DNA of 64,000 bases from Rhododendron vialii (taxonomy: Eukaryota; Streptophyta; Magnoliopsida; Ericales; Ericaceae). The stretch covers positions 20,056,611 through 20,120,610 of the forward strand of contig NC_080558.1 in the NCBI RefSeq assembly GCF_030253575.1, given 5' to 3'. Of this stretch, positions 20,575 through 31,654 are shown in pieces. Position 1 is the stretch's first letter. The number at the start of each line of letters is the position of its first letter. The notes under the pieces were generated by a model, which did no database searches, was not told the origin of the DNA, and was given only the letters and a program-made list of their open reading frames with translations. A program made the translations under genes and the position numbers.

Positions 20575-22814
20575 CTAAACTGTAACCTTATTCAACTCCC
20601 TATAGTCAATGCACAACCGCATAGTACCATCCTTCTTTTTCACAAATAAGACAGGAGCTCCCCACGGTGACACACTAGGCCGAATAAATCCCTTATCAAG
20701 TAGTTCTTGCAACTGCACTTGCAATTCTCTCAACTCTGCTGGTGCCATTCTATAAGGAGCTTTAGAAATAGGCGTTGTGCCAGGAACAAGATCTATCGTG
20801 AACTCAACCTCACGATCCGGAGGAAGACCAGGCAGGTCCTCTGGAAAGATGTCAGAAAAATCTTTCACTATAGGCAATTCCTCCAATTTTTGTGCAGATT
20901 CCTCCCCACTCACCACATAAGCTAAGTAACCAAAACAACCCTTATTCATCAATCGACTTGCCTGAAGAGATGAAATAAAACTGAACGATGACATATCCCG
21001 ATCCCCCTGCAGACTAAACTCTGGTTGGCCTGGCATAGCAAATACAACCCTCTTCTGATTGCAGTCTATAGCAGCATAGTATTTCGACAACCAATCCATC
21101 CCCAGAATAACATCAAAGTCATGCATCTCCAATGAAATTAGGTCTATTGGTAAAATCCTACCATCTATCTCCACATCACAAGACTTAGACACCTCACACA
21201 ACATCATTGTTTTCCCTACTGGAGTAGTCACCATAACACACACATCTAATGCCTCAACAACAATAGGTAACTGATACAAATATCCAGGAGCAGCAAAGGA
21301 ATGGGTAGAACTAGAATCAAACAAAACTCGAGCTGGTACATTTGAAATAGAAAGAGTACCTTGCACCATAGATGGCACATCCTTAGCCTGCTGCTGAGTC
21401 AATGCATACACACGACCCTCTGTCACATTTCTCTGTCCTTGACCCCCATTTCGAGCTTGCTGCCTATGATTCCCCTGATTATTAAACCGTCGTTGCTGAT
21501 TATGCCCACTTCCATGCACTGACTGCCTCTGACCCTGAGGTATTTGATTCCTTCCATCACCCTGAGCTCTACAATGGGTGGAGACATGACCTGGCTGCCC
21601 ACAACTATAACATACTCGAAGTGAACCATCACAATGGTACTTTGCCAAATGAGGTTGACCACATTTCTGACACGGCCTCAATGCCTGCCTCCCAGCTTCA
21701 TTTGTTTGAGTCAAAGTGTGCACCCTCTTTGCAGGTAAACCACTCCCACTACTTTGTCCTGGCCTAAACCTCTTGTATTGATTCTCTGCAACCCTCCTTT
21801 CTTCAGATAAGTCACTCTCTGCTGTAAGGGCTCTAGTCATAAGTTTTGGTAGGGTCTCTGTGTCAAGCAAAGAAACTCTTCCATGAATATCGGCCCGAAG
21901 CCCCCTTTGAAAATACCACACTTTATCTGTCTCTTTTTCTACCAAAACTCCTGCGAACCTTGACAATTCATCAAACTTCTGCTGATACTCCGCCACTGAC
22001 ATATTATCCTGCCTCAAAGCCAAAAACTCAGTTCGCATTTTATCTTTGACTGCTGGAGGAATGTACTTCTCCTCAAAGTCCTTCTTGAAATTTCTCCAAA
22101 CCAATTCATCCTGCTTATCTTTGTAATGTTGCTTTGCTGACCGCCACCAATGCTCAGCTCCCCCTTGTAGCTTATATGCTGCAAAAGACACCTTTTGGGC
22201 CTCAGAACAACCCAACACATCAAAGATCTTTTCCATTTGTAACAACCAGGCCTCAGCATCCGATGGCTTATCAATCCCCATAAAAGGCGGTGGATTAGTC
22301 TTTAGAAATCTATCAAAAGTATGGCCTTTGTCCAATGTCAAGGACCTTGTTGCATTTGCTGGTGCCACTTGGGCCTGATTCCCTGCAAACAATCCCATGA
22401 AAGTCTGAAAGGCCTGAACAGCAGCTACTGGGTCAACGAATCCTGTAGGTGTACCAGCATTGGCAATAATTTCAGTGATAGGGTCAATTGGAACCTCAAT
22501 GGGGTCAACTGGATCTTCATCATTTTGTGTTTCAACTGCAATAACATCAACTTCGGGTTCAACAACACCACCTCGGCCACGGCCCACTACATTAGTGCTA
22601 CCACGGCCACGAGGTAAAGGAGCGGCCCGACCGCGACCATGAGCTTCAGGAGAGTGGCCTGTCCGCAACCGTGAGTTGCAAGAGTGGCCTGCCCGCGACC
22701 ACGAGCTGCAAGAGTGGCCTGTCCGTGACCACGAGCTGCAGGAGTGGCTTGACCGCGACCACGAGCTGCAGGAGCCGCGTATGTCGACCTAGTGCTACGA
22801 CGTGGACGATCCAT
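20575..22814 (-). pseudogene. Element B gag, zinc knuckle, protease and RT N-terminus
   Basis: The likely gag start is the ATG at 22,812-22,814. The N-terminus holds about four 30-bp tandem repeats coding for a GRGQAT-type motif (about 22,660-22,775) and then needs a frame change to enter the main gag frame. Main gag shows the W-x-x-Q-M-E-K-I-F retrotransposon gag domain, then a [14 protein letters not shown] zinc knuckle that binds RNA. The protease active site reads FDSSSTHSF where DSG or DTG is expected, so the catalytic Gly is replaced by Ser. The end covers the first RT blocks ([19 protein letters not shown]) up to a TAG at 20,575-20,577, probably a Gln codon mutated. Confidence 0.9.
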
Positions 22815-22857
22815 CTCCTGAATTTTACCAGAGAACAATCTAGACATAAATACGGGG

Positions 22858-22860
<3 letters not shown>

Positions 22861-22941
<81 letters not shown>
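22861..22941. repeat. (TA)n microsatellite in the leader of element B
   Basis: About 40 uninterrupted TA units lie in the untranslated leader between primer-binding site and gag. Length is likely to vary between alleles and be prone to assembly error. Confidence 0.95.
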
Positions 22942-22945
<4 letters not shown>

Positions 22946-23064
22946 ATAACCAATAAATAAGTATGCAACAATCTAAAGGACTCTGGGGACTCGGACCTCC
23001 ACTAAATGAACATGACATAGAATGAATAGAAAAGTCAATTAAATTTTTTTTTTTAAAACCTTTA

Positions 23065-23076
23065 GCTTTGATACCA
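23065..23076 (-). other. Primer-binding site of element B
   Basis: On the coding strand TGGTATCAAAGC begins a few bases after the 5' LTR. It is complementary, with a mismatch, to the 3' end of initiator tRNA-Met, the usual primer of Del/Tekay elements. Confidence 0.85.
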
Positions 23077-23080
23077 CAAT

Positions 23081-24967
23081 TGTCACACCCCAAAATAGAA
23101 AGTGACCGGCCATGAACCACAAGACTGAAACTCGTAGAACATGCAGCCTAAAAATAAATTTGATTAAAAACCAAGGCATTAAACTAATAAACGATAAATC
23201 ATTTTTTTTTAATTAAGAACAACTCCAACAAAATTAAGTTCAACAAAAAGTATGGGGCACAACCATCCCATGAACCAACCAATATCCAGTAATCCAACAA
23301 TAATAAAAAGAAGTCGTTATCTGACAATTGTTTCTAATGCGGAAGCGATTTATTAAAATAAAACTAAGATGAGACACCCTAAGGAGGCCAAACAAAAGAA
23401 TCCTCGAGATGCCGCCAGAGTCTTTGCCTAACTCCCCAACTTGCCTGAAAGAGAAGTTGGAATAAATCCGTCAGCTGACGAGCTCAGTGAACAGCAAGTA
23501 TGTATAATAAATAAATTTGAAAGCGGGGATTAAAATATTTACCATTAAATCATAATTTGGCATACGAGGTGTCCAGCAGAATAATAATTTAATCAATAAA
23601 GCCTTTAACCAATGAACATTCTTAGTGGTGATCACAATAATAACTCCATCAACAAAGGGGAACCACAATCAAACAGTACCATGGCCAAAATAAATCTCAT
23701 CAAAATTGGATCCAATATCGAACTTAGAGTCACCAGGGTTGGCAGCCCGTGGTACTTTTCCCTAAGACGATCCGGCGAAAGAAAGCCGTTGAGCATTAGG
23801 GTCACCGGCCTAACACGGTCTTTTCCCCAATGGCCAGGGTCACCAACACGAGAAGGAATAATTTCCCTGGACTTCCGAAATAAATGTTCCCATTAATATC
23901 CACCAAGTTCTCACCAAAAAGAATATTAACAATTGATCTCATAAAATTCATCGCATGCCAATTTATAGAACAACTTATAAACCGTTTTGAGTCTTCGAAT
24001 AACATTCATATAAATTTCTGAAAGAAATACTTTTAAGGGACACAGGAATCTTTCGAAAATACGTAACATACTTAACTACTCACTTGGATCCAAAGCCAAT
24101 GCAAACGAACAACACGAAACGAGTCTAACCTGAGCAAAAAATCATGTAGCACTATTATCACTAACTGTATCAATATAATATACTCGGTAGCAACATGGAA
24201 CTCACTAAGAAAATAATAATAATAATAATAATAAATATTCTTCTAACCTATGACTAAGCCAACTTAACTTCAATTACAAAAACCCATCTTTGTTATTCTG
24301 AGTCTCAACTTCCATGTCCACAACCCACGACAGTCTACCATGTGCCAAACTCTCCTGTTCCTTAATCCCAAAATTACTCCAATTACACCACAACAAACCC
24401 TTGTTCAACTCTTAGATTTTATTAGCAGTATATAGCCACCACAACCCCACATACGTACTGATCATTGATCACCTTCACGCTTCACCACGCACAAACGACC
24501 AATAAACCCAAATCAATCTTTTACTCCACACCCACGTTCGGTAAAAAGAATGGAAGAAGGAACAAGAATAAGAGATCAAGATCACTTACCCGATTAATCA
24601 CCAAATCGCCAAACTTTTGACTGCAGTCTCTCTCTCTTTCTTTCTCACCCAAAGTTCTTTTAACTTCTTATCTCAGACGTTTTCTCCAAATAAAAACCCT
24701 ATACCGTGAAAACATCTCCTAACTTTCTAAAATTACCCACTACTCCCTATATTATAGTTAATTCGACCAAGATAGAACGTAACACAATTAATAAAATTAC
24801 CATTCGGTACCACTTATTATCCAAAATTAATCTCATACCCCAAATATAATAATCGCGACATCAATATTCATAGCGCGCACAAATTAATTAGTTGGGACCC
24901 AATCATAACACTAATTAATAACGGCAATATAACTAATTAAATAAATGAAAAATGCTAGGCCGTAACA
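23081..24967 (-). repeat. 5' LTR of element B
   Basis: 1887 bp, closely matching 16,063-17,968. It starts TGTCACACCCCAAAATAG where the partner has TGG at that point, and ends GCCGTAACA followed by the ACCTC target duplication. Confidence 0.95.
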
Positions 24968-26913
24968 ACCTCTGTACAACTTCCTGAGTCCACAAGAATC
25001 CTCTCAATGTCATATTCCCCAACTCGTAGGGTTACGACCAATGCATTGTTGTGAGGTATTTGGACCTCTCCCAGGTCGTCATCAGTGAATGCTATGCTCT
25101 CATTACACACATCATTCTCTCGCCCTCTCTTGTTTCCCAATCGCATCACATGCTGATCGTGCTTGAGTTGCCTTTGCAACAGCCTAACCTCATTCCTTGT
25201 GTAAGGTGTGGCCAATCCATGTATCATATGGATTACTCCTTTAGGGTTTTGCTCGTAATCCAGCTCCATAGCTTTCCCTTTCTCCTTTGGATCCTCTTGG
25301 ATAAATTCCTTGAGATAGCCCCGAGAGACCAAATCATCAAGGTGCCTCTTATACATCTCACAATCCTCGGTCATGTGGCCCCAATCTTTATGGTAACTGC
25401 AGTGCTGATTTGTAGCACGTTTTGCATCATTGTCTCCGCCTAGACTTGGTGGCCATTTAAAATATGGCTGATTCTTTATTCGATAAAGAATCCTATAAAT
25501 TGGCTCCTTCCAAACCGTAGTGATAGAAAAGAAAGATTTGGGGTCAGGAGCTTGCTTATCCTTGTACGGCTCTTTCTTAGCCTGCTCATACTCCCTCCTC
25601 TCTTTATAAGTCTTGGGCTCTGGCTTATCCACCTTTTTGGCAGGTGCCTTTGGCTGCTCGGCGACCGTCCTGCCATCCTCTCGGAGTATGTCATCCTCCA
25701 TTCGGGCATGTTGCTCTATCCGTTCCATCAATTTAGCCAGTGTGGCTACCGAATGTTTGTTCAATGAACGACGCAGCTCTCCCCGAACAGGCAAACCAGT
25801 CTTGAAGGTTACAATTGCGTACTCCTCTCTGCAACTTTCAATCTCGTTGAAAGTTTCCCAGTACTTCTTTGCATAATCCCTGATCTGCTTGTTCTCCTCC
25901 TGTTTCATGGTGGATAGACTCTCAAAGGTCTTTGGGGCCTTTCTGCTCATCAGGAACCGAGCAGTGAATTCTTCAGCCAACTGCCTCCATCCTCGTATGG
26001 ATCGCGGGCCTAGTTTATGAAACCAGGCTAAAGCCACTTTGCCAAGACTGGAGGGGAACATCTTGCATAAGATGGCGTCATCCCCTTCATGCATGAACAT
26101 AGCTTGTTGATAATGCTGTATGTGAGCCACGGGATCCGTATTTGTCTCGTAAAGTACGAATGCACCGTGCTTCACTCTGCTCGGCAACCTAGCCTCTTGA
26201 AGCCTCTTTGTAAAGGGGGAGGCTGCAATATTACTTAGTGCCTTGCGTGCTGCTTCTCGTGTAGTCACTGTCCCATCCTCGAACTCTTTTGACTTGTGAG
26301 CCGTGGCCTTGGCCCAATAAGCATCAGGTCTCTCGTACCTATCTCGATGGTGTTTCCTTGTTCCCTCCTCTTCGGGGGTGGAACTTCTGTCTCTGCTCCT
26401 TCTTTTTCGTGAAGACGCCCTTCTTTTCGGTGTTCGGCTTTTACTTCTGCTTCTCCTTTTTCTTGGAGAAGCTTCATATCGCCCTTTGGTAGGACTCCTG
26501 CTCGCTCTTCTTCGTGAATGAGTCTGCTTATGGATTACCAGAGTCCGTCCGTCCCTCTAGGAATGCCTACGAGAGAGTCCAGAATCTTCTGGGTGCTCTC
26601 GTACCCGCTGCAACTCCTGTATCTCGTACTCTCGTTTCTTAATTAAATGAGCATACTCCTCGATTTCCCTTCTCTTTTTATCAAGGACTTCATTATCATC
26701 GTGTATACTTTTTGAATAGGTAACTGACTCATCTCTTCGATGAGACCTACTCCTTCTCGTGGAGCCAGTAGCAGTTTTATCTCCTTTTTCTCTGGAGTTA
26801 TCCCCATTATGTCTACCAGTGGGCTTTCTCGGAGCACCTGGTGGGGATTTATCTCCTCCCCCACCCAACTGGTCCTTCGGACTAAACGGTGTAACTGGAT
26901 CTTGTTCCATCAT
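24968..26913 (-). pseudogene. Element A gag and protease N-part
   Basis: The presumed gag start is at 26,911-26,913 (MMEQDPVTPF). The N-terminal part is rich in Arg/Ser/Lys and stops at 26,557; a second frame takes over by 26,268, so gag is broken there. From 26,268 leftward is a clean gag domain with AWFHKLGPRSI and an R-D-Y-A-K-K-Y-W-E-T-F-N-E-I block, then a H-C-S-Y-H-K-D-W-G-H-x-T-E-D-C knuckle-like motif, and the start of the aspartic protease with active site RILVDSGSCTEV. Directly after this motif the sequence enters the LTR of element B. The protease resumes at 16,062 with VMYYDAF. Confidence 0.9.
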
Positions 26914-26940
26914 GATTACTTTTCAAAAAAGTTTGTTGTC

Positions 26941-26958
26941 TTCCCACAGACGGCGCCA
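26941..26958 (-). other. Primer-binding site of element A
   Basis: On the coding strand TGGCGCCGTCTGTGGGAA starts two bases after the 5' LTR. The first nine bases match the complement of the tRNA-Asp 3' end, a pattern common in Tat and Athila elements; the rest diverges. Confidence 0.75.
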
Positions 26959-26960
26959 AT

Positions 26961-27808
26961 TGTAGGGGGATGAAAACAATTGATGTCTCGAATCACCTTG
27001 GATTGCAACGGCTTATTCGTGCCTCTTCACCGGAACCCTAATTCGTCGTCGGAACCCTAATCTGCAAAATAGACAGGGGGTGAGTGCACCTTTGCCTCTC
27101 GTGGCAAAGGCCCTCCGATGCCAAAGTTAGTATCACGTACTAGCAATCAAACCCTAATTATCAGTAGGAAAATATCGAATAATGCAATGTATTGCGTACC
27201 TTTTACCTTTAGGTTTACTCTGTTTATATAGACATTCGTATGCTTGGCGCCCAAGCATCCCTATTGCCATAGGATTCCCAACTCGTATAGGAAACCCAGG
27301 ATATCAAGGATTCTCGTTTCCTTTATCAGTTCATTAGAAAAGAGTCCCTTTGGGATTCTTTTCCATTACTGGCCGAACATCCCACTCTCATTGGGTATCT
27401 TTCTTAGATCCTATATTTTCGGGATCTTATTCTTTAACGGAATACCACACATTCTGGATTCTTCCAGAATGTTGCCTATGCTCTAATACTCGACTGGAGT
27501 TCTTTCCTTGTTCGGCCAACTCGTTGCCGAACAGATTTCTTGGACCAGCTACTTCACATGTAACTTGAACCAAACGTAATCAGAATGTATCTATCTGCCG
27601 AACAGTTTAGCTTACACCACTGACTTCTCTTGTCATTTGGCCTTTTAATTAGCCGAACAGACTGCATAGATTAAAGACTTCCCACATTATTGGTCCAAAT
27701 CGCTGTTCACCATACTGCCCGGCGATAAGTCCTGTCTTACTTACCACGTGCTCCCAAATATCAAGTGTTCGGCAACTAAATGTATATGCTCGGGAATACC
27801 TCCCTACA
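26961..27808 (-). repeat. 5' LTR of element A
   Basis: 848 bp. By eye it differs from the 7751-8598 copy at eight positions, four of them clustered near 27,398-27,423. Flanked by ACAAA at 27,809-27,813. Confidence 0.95.
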
Positions 27809-27813
27809 ACAAA

Positions 27814-28602
27814 ATTTGTCCTGAATCTAGTAAAAATTAAGAAAAAAAAATCCAAAAAGATTGTGCCAAAAATTCGCGGAAAAGTTAGGTGAAGGGTGCA
27901 CTCAATATAAAACTGGCACTTGCAATAACATTTCCAAATTGAGGATGTTGCCGGCAATTTTAACAAATCGCATTGAAAGCAAGGGAGAAGAGGTCTTGTC
28001 CAATTTGGTCCAGTTTTGGACCTTTGTGTCCCCTTTTGGGTTCATAATAATGATCGAAATCGTTCATTTTGTGGAACTCTATTGGCTCACATCATTGGGG
28101 CAGCGGTTTTTTTCTTTTCTTTTCATTTAAGCCATTATTTTGGCAATGGCTTAAGCCATTTCGCCACACTGGACTTTAGGTTCTCTAACCACCTACTTAT
28201 TTGAATCAGTAAAAGCCAAGCGAAATTGTTCAAAAGTACAAAACCAAAGAAACTGAAAAAACAAGAAGCCAATGAATAAGCTGAAGGGATGAAACGTCTC
28301 TATTCTCCAATCACTATTTCGCTCATTTCAATTTGTATCTATTTCTAAATTAATTTAATACAGCTTGAACACATGAAATTTGCTACATCAATGCTCATGT
28401 CTCGTGATAGTTGGCAAAAATAAATGTGTTTCAGCTAATCAACGCAGTTCAATCATGAAATTTGGATGCTTTTAAATTCTCAAAACCCATCAAATTCATG
28501 TGGAACTGACCGAAATATACACAAATCGAAAGGGTCAAATTTTCTGTCTAATCAGAAAAATATTTCACTATTAGTCTATTTCACATTCAACAATCTCTTG
28601 GC
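27814..28602. other. Intergenic sequence without recognised features
   Basis: AT-rich host sequence. It continues the sequence to the left of element A (target ACAAA near 7750). No gene, RNA or clear repeat seen. Confidence 0.5.
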
Positions 28603-28905
28603 CTTTTTTTTCTCGGCTCAGTAAAAGAGAATGGACGGGGTGACCAGGCGTAACTTGCCCCTAGGCATGACCAGAGAGCCTCCAAACTCGCAGTGGGTCC
28701 TCGGAAAAAGAATCGAAATTCATAGGTGCACATTGCCCCACCTGGAGCCAAAGCGACCATAAGTGGGAGTCAGAGGGGTCCAAAGACCTGAGTCGTGAGT
28801 CAACCGACCCAGGGTTCAAGAGGGTGTTAATAGCACGCCTTGAACTCCTGACCTTTGATCCCACCAAAAACTTGTGGACCACCAGGCCACCACCCCAGGT
28901 TGTTC
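28603..28905 (-). mobile_element. tRNA-derived SINE-like element
   Basis: On the minus strand the element starts ACCTGGGGTGGTGGCCTGGTGG, which contains an A-box-like TGGCCTGGTGG. About 35 bases later GGAGTTCAAGGC resembles a polymerase III B box. The body is GC-rich against an AT-rich background, and it ends near 28,603 in a run of eight A after CGAG. Possible imperfect flanking duplication (GGCAAAGA and GGCCAAGA). The 127-residue reading frame across it is not a gene. Family not named. Confidence 0.6.
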
Positions 28906-29297
28906 TTTGCCTTAAATCAATTAAGATGCTGTTCTGCAGAGCCTGCAACTGAAATGAAAGCAGCTGTCTAATTTTCTTTAGACATTGCAAACAAACAGAG
29001 ACACTCGATGGCAATCTTGATACATTCATTCCTTCATTTCTCATACTTTAGGTTTCAAATCTAGCAAAAGATACAAGAACATGTATAGCAACTTAAAAAA
29101 GAGAACAAATTCCCAAGAATGGTCGTTACAAACTTTTCCTTAGATAACCAAAATAGAGAAATCGACTCTCAGAGTGTCGACTGAGTAGGTCCATAACTGA
29201 GGACATGAAATCGGAAAACAATACAACGCCCCTAAAATGTTCAAGAAGAGTGTCCTGAACGTTGTTTTTGCGAAACTTCTCCTGATTATTCATAAGC

Positions 29298-30692
29298 TTA
29301 CACTCCTTGTTTCCTACTTCCAAACCCTGATGCCGAAGAATTGCAGAAAACACAACAGTCGGAAATTATTTTAGCGACGATGCTTCCTTCTTCAATCTTA
29401 ATCTTTTTACTCCGTCTATTCCATAGATGCACCGCGTAGCTCTTGCTACGGATGTGATTGAGCTTACCACGCAGCCATTTCGAATGAGCCTCATTCTTTG
29501 GTCCCTGAAACAAACTCCTTATTCTACTCCAATCAAGAGGATAAAATGCCATTGGTTTCAAAATATTTACGTCAAATCGATCACTTCCTTTCAAATTCTG
29601 GACAACCCTAGACACCAAATAAGGGCCATTATAACCCCACTTATTGCCATTAAAAGTCCTTGCAAATTCTTCAATGAACTTTAACAGAATTGGATGCCCT
29701 TTGTCAAACACCATGACTGCATTGTTCAATCGGGTCCAGTTCCCGGTTTCAAGATCAACTGTTTGTGCCCCAATTGCATTCCTCAAGTTCGTGAAACTCT
29801 TCAAAATGATCACATCTGTGTCTATATACGCACCTCCAAATTTGTATAAAAGAGTGAGTCTAAGCAAGTTTGAGAGGTTTTGGCCTAATGAAACCCCCCC
29901 GGGATCCACTTCCCCTCTCCTTAACCGATGTAACCAAGATTCAGCCAATGTGCTCTTGAACAAAAAATCAAAATCAGGCGAAATCGCTATTACACGAAAC
30001 CCATTATCCGAAAAAGGTTTTAGAACATTCATACCTCCTTTTGAATCTATGGAACTCGATACAATTACCAAGCAACCATTTGGGTGTGACTTGAACAAAC
30101 TCTGCACTGCGAACAATTCTCTCTCTCCAAACGACTTAAATGAAGAAATCCAAGTCATGAAAAAATGAATTCCACAAGAATTTGCAGTGAAAAAATCCTT
30201 TACTCTTGTCGAAAACCGGACTGGCTGAAAACCTGGATGGAGCATCTTGAACGCCATTCTGTGCTTTCGCCTTCTTTTCCGCGGAAAAACCACCACTTTG
30301 TGGGATTTTTGCAAAATGTGCGATGAATTTTCTTCCTTGACTGAGTACATCAAAGTAGCTAACTGCTTAGTCGAAGCAGATTGCCAATCTTTTGATATTC
30401 TGGCAACATTTTCAGGCAGAAAGCTGGCTGGCCCCAGCGGGATTTTAGCAGGAAAAGGTACTGGCAAGCAAAATATAGTGGCACCGTTGCAAGCTAAGAC
30501 AATTAGGAGAAGAAAAGAGAGAAGACCCAGGAGATATCTTCTATACTGCTGCAAACGGTGAAGAGAGAAAAAACGAAAAAAGCTGGCCATTTGTGTCCAT
30601 GAATGTTGTGATAGTACACAATTTGGTTTTTTGGGTGGAAGTTTCATTCTTGTGCTTTGTTGATTCTCTCTGTAGGAAGAGCAGAGAAACAT
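29298..30692 (-). CDS. Alpha-1,4-glycosyltransferase family protein (GT32, DXD type)
   Basis: An intact, intronless gene of 464 codons. Residues about 53-76 form one hydrophobic segment after a basic N-terminus, giving a type II membrane protein as expected for a Golgi glycosyltransferase. The catalytic core includes LLYKFGGAYIDTDVI, whose D-T-D at residues 291-293 is the DXD motif that binds the metal and nucleotide sugar. The C-terminal part, with WGYNGPYLVSRV and FYPLDW, fits the Gb3-synthase-like C-terminal domain found with it. The plant family is annotated alpha-1,4-glycosyltransferase by similarity to animal lactosylceramide galactosyltransferase; the plant substrate is not known to me. 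The ATG at 30,645-30,647 (residue 16) is an equally good start. This is the only clearly intact single-copy-type gene in the window. Confidence 0.88.
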   Translation of the reverse strand: MFLCSSYRENQQSTRMKLPPKKPNCVLSQHSWTQMASFFRFFSLHRLQQYRRYLLGLLSFLLLIVLACNGATIFCLPVPFPAKIPLGPASFLPENVARISKDWQSASTKQLATLMYSVKEENSSHILQKSHKVVVFPRKRRRKHRMAFKMLHPGFQPVRFSTRVKDFFTANSCGIHFFMTWISSFKSFGERELFAVQSLFKSHPNGCLVIVSSSIDSKGGMNVLKPFSDNGFRVIAISPDFDFLFKSTLAESWLHRLRRGEVDPGGVSLGQNLSNLLRLTLLYKFGGAYIDTDVIILKSFTNLRNAIGAQTVDLETGNWTRLNNAVMVFDKGHPILLKFIEEFARTFNGNKWGYNGPYLVSRVVQNLKGSDRFDVNILKPMAFYPLDWSRIRSLFQGPKNEAHSKWLRGKLNHIRSKSYAVHLWNRRSKKIKIEEGSIVAKIISDCCVFCNSSASGFGSRKQGV

Positions 30693-31016
30693 GATCTAGG
30701 TGTGGAAAGGAGGTAGGAGAGTATTTTAACTACAGTAGCGGCAAAAGGAAATCAAATAGTGTTCTGTTTTGTTTTGGATGTACGAAAGTTGTGACCAGAG
30801 CATATAAAGGGAAACTGGCTATACGAGCATCGTTTTCTGAGAATTTAAGAGACAAAAATGAGAGAGAATAGAAATGAAAGGCTCTCTTATTAGAAAGGCA
30901 CAATATTAAATTAAAAGTTGGTGAGGAATAATATATGCATGATCAATTAATAGGAACGTTTACATGCAGGACTTGCCTTTAAGACAATGCATGATCACTA
31001 GATAAGAATATAGTAG

Positions 31017-31571
31017 TGTGGAGGCTTCGGTAATTGTCTCGGTAATATTACCGGACCACCATCAACCGAGGCCTCATATTGACATGGGCCTGTGTATATC
31101 TTTCTGTTTACTCGCTCGGCGTCAAGTCTCCTGTTTACACTTCGGTTAGTTACCGAGGTGTGGATTCCGTTTGGGTTTTTTGGCAGAATGCAGCATAGCA
31201 GGAGGGGACCATGAGCGATACGTGGCGAAAAGGATCATCTGCCCATGTGCTTCGTAACCGTCTTATCCCGTGGCATCATCTATGATGTCACCAAGGGCGG
31301 TTACCTAAGCGTGACCTCGACGCACTGGCTTGGAGCCCAAGTTAACCTAGGTCTATAAATACAAAGGGATATTCATCTTTGAGAGGTATGCCATCTTGCC
31401 CTAACCCTAGACCTAAAAACATCTCTCCTTACATCTAACTCGATCGTCGGAGGGTCACTAGGCTATTCCGGCCTTAGTGACTTGTTGCAGGGTCAGCAGC
31501 GGAGGAACGGAGTAGCGGAAGTAAAGTACTAATTCAGGCGAAGGTCCCATCTCCTAAATCGAACCCCCACA
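31017..31571 (+). repeat. 5' LTR of element C
   Basis: 555 bp, TGTGGAGGCTTC to CCCCCACA. Contains a TATA-like TCTATAAATACA near 31,351-31,362, followed about 60 bases on by CCCTAACCCTAGACC, a plausible start of the transcript. Confidence 0.95.
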
Positions 31572-31573
31572 AT

Positions 31574-31591
31574 TGGCGACTCCGCTGGGGA
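31574..31591 (+). other. Primer-binding site of element C
   Basis: TGGCGACTCCGCTGGGGA starts two bases after the 5' LTR, the normal place. I did not assign the primer tRNA with confidence. Confidence 0.75.
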
Positions 31592-31654
31592 TCTAGCCAT
31601 CCTTTCAACTTTCACCTCCCCCCATCTGCTCCGTTAAAACATCCAGAATCAAAC

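Larger units (their letters stand above)
16063..24967 (-). mobile_element. Element B: Del/Tekay-type Ty3/gypsy retrotransposon nested in element A
   Basis: A full-length element on the minus strand flanked by a perfect ACCTC duplication (16,058-16,062 and 24,968-24,972). LTRs are 16,063-17,968 (3') and 23,081-24,967 (5'), with TGTCACACCCC and CCGTAACA at their plus-strand ends. The primer-binding site matches initiator tRNA-Met and a polypurine tract abuts the 3' LTR. Gag, protease, RT, RNase H, integrase and the remains of a chromodomain follow in one frame. RT/integrase motifs and chromodomain fit the Del/Tekay chromovirus lineage. It splits element A just after the protease active site. 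LTRs differ at roughly 15-20 positions (about 1%) plus microsatellite length changes. Confidence 0.95.
7751..27808 (-). mobile_element. Element A: Tat-type Ty3/gypsy retrotransposon (interrupted)
   Basis: A complete but defective LTR element read on the minus strand. The 5' LTR is at 26,961-27,808 and the 3' LTR at 7751-8598, flanked by a perfect ACAAA duplication (7746-7750 and 27,809-27,813). Order from the right: LTR, primer-binding site, gag, protease (split by element B), reverse transcriptase, RNase H, a second (archaeal-type) RNase H, integrase, a long region holding an antisense gene, polypurine tract, LTR. The extra RNase H and the region downstream of integrase are hallmarks of the Tat lineage. 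Without element B it is about 11.1 kb. I count eight differences between its LTRs (about 1%). Confidence 0.95.

Noticed and set aside
28661-29044. 127-codon minus-strand frame
   Set aside because: Runs through the SINE-like element and into unrelated sequence; no protein family.
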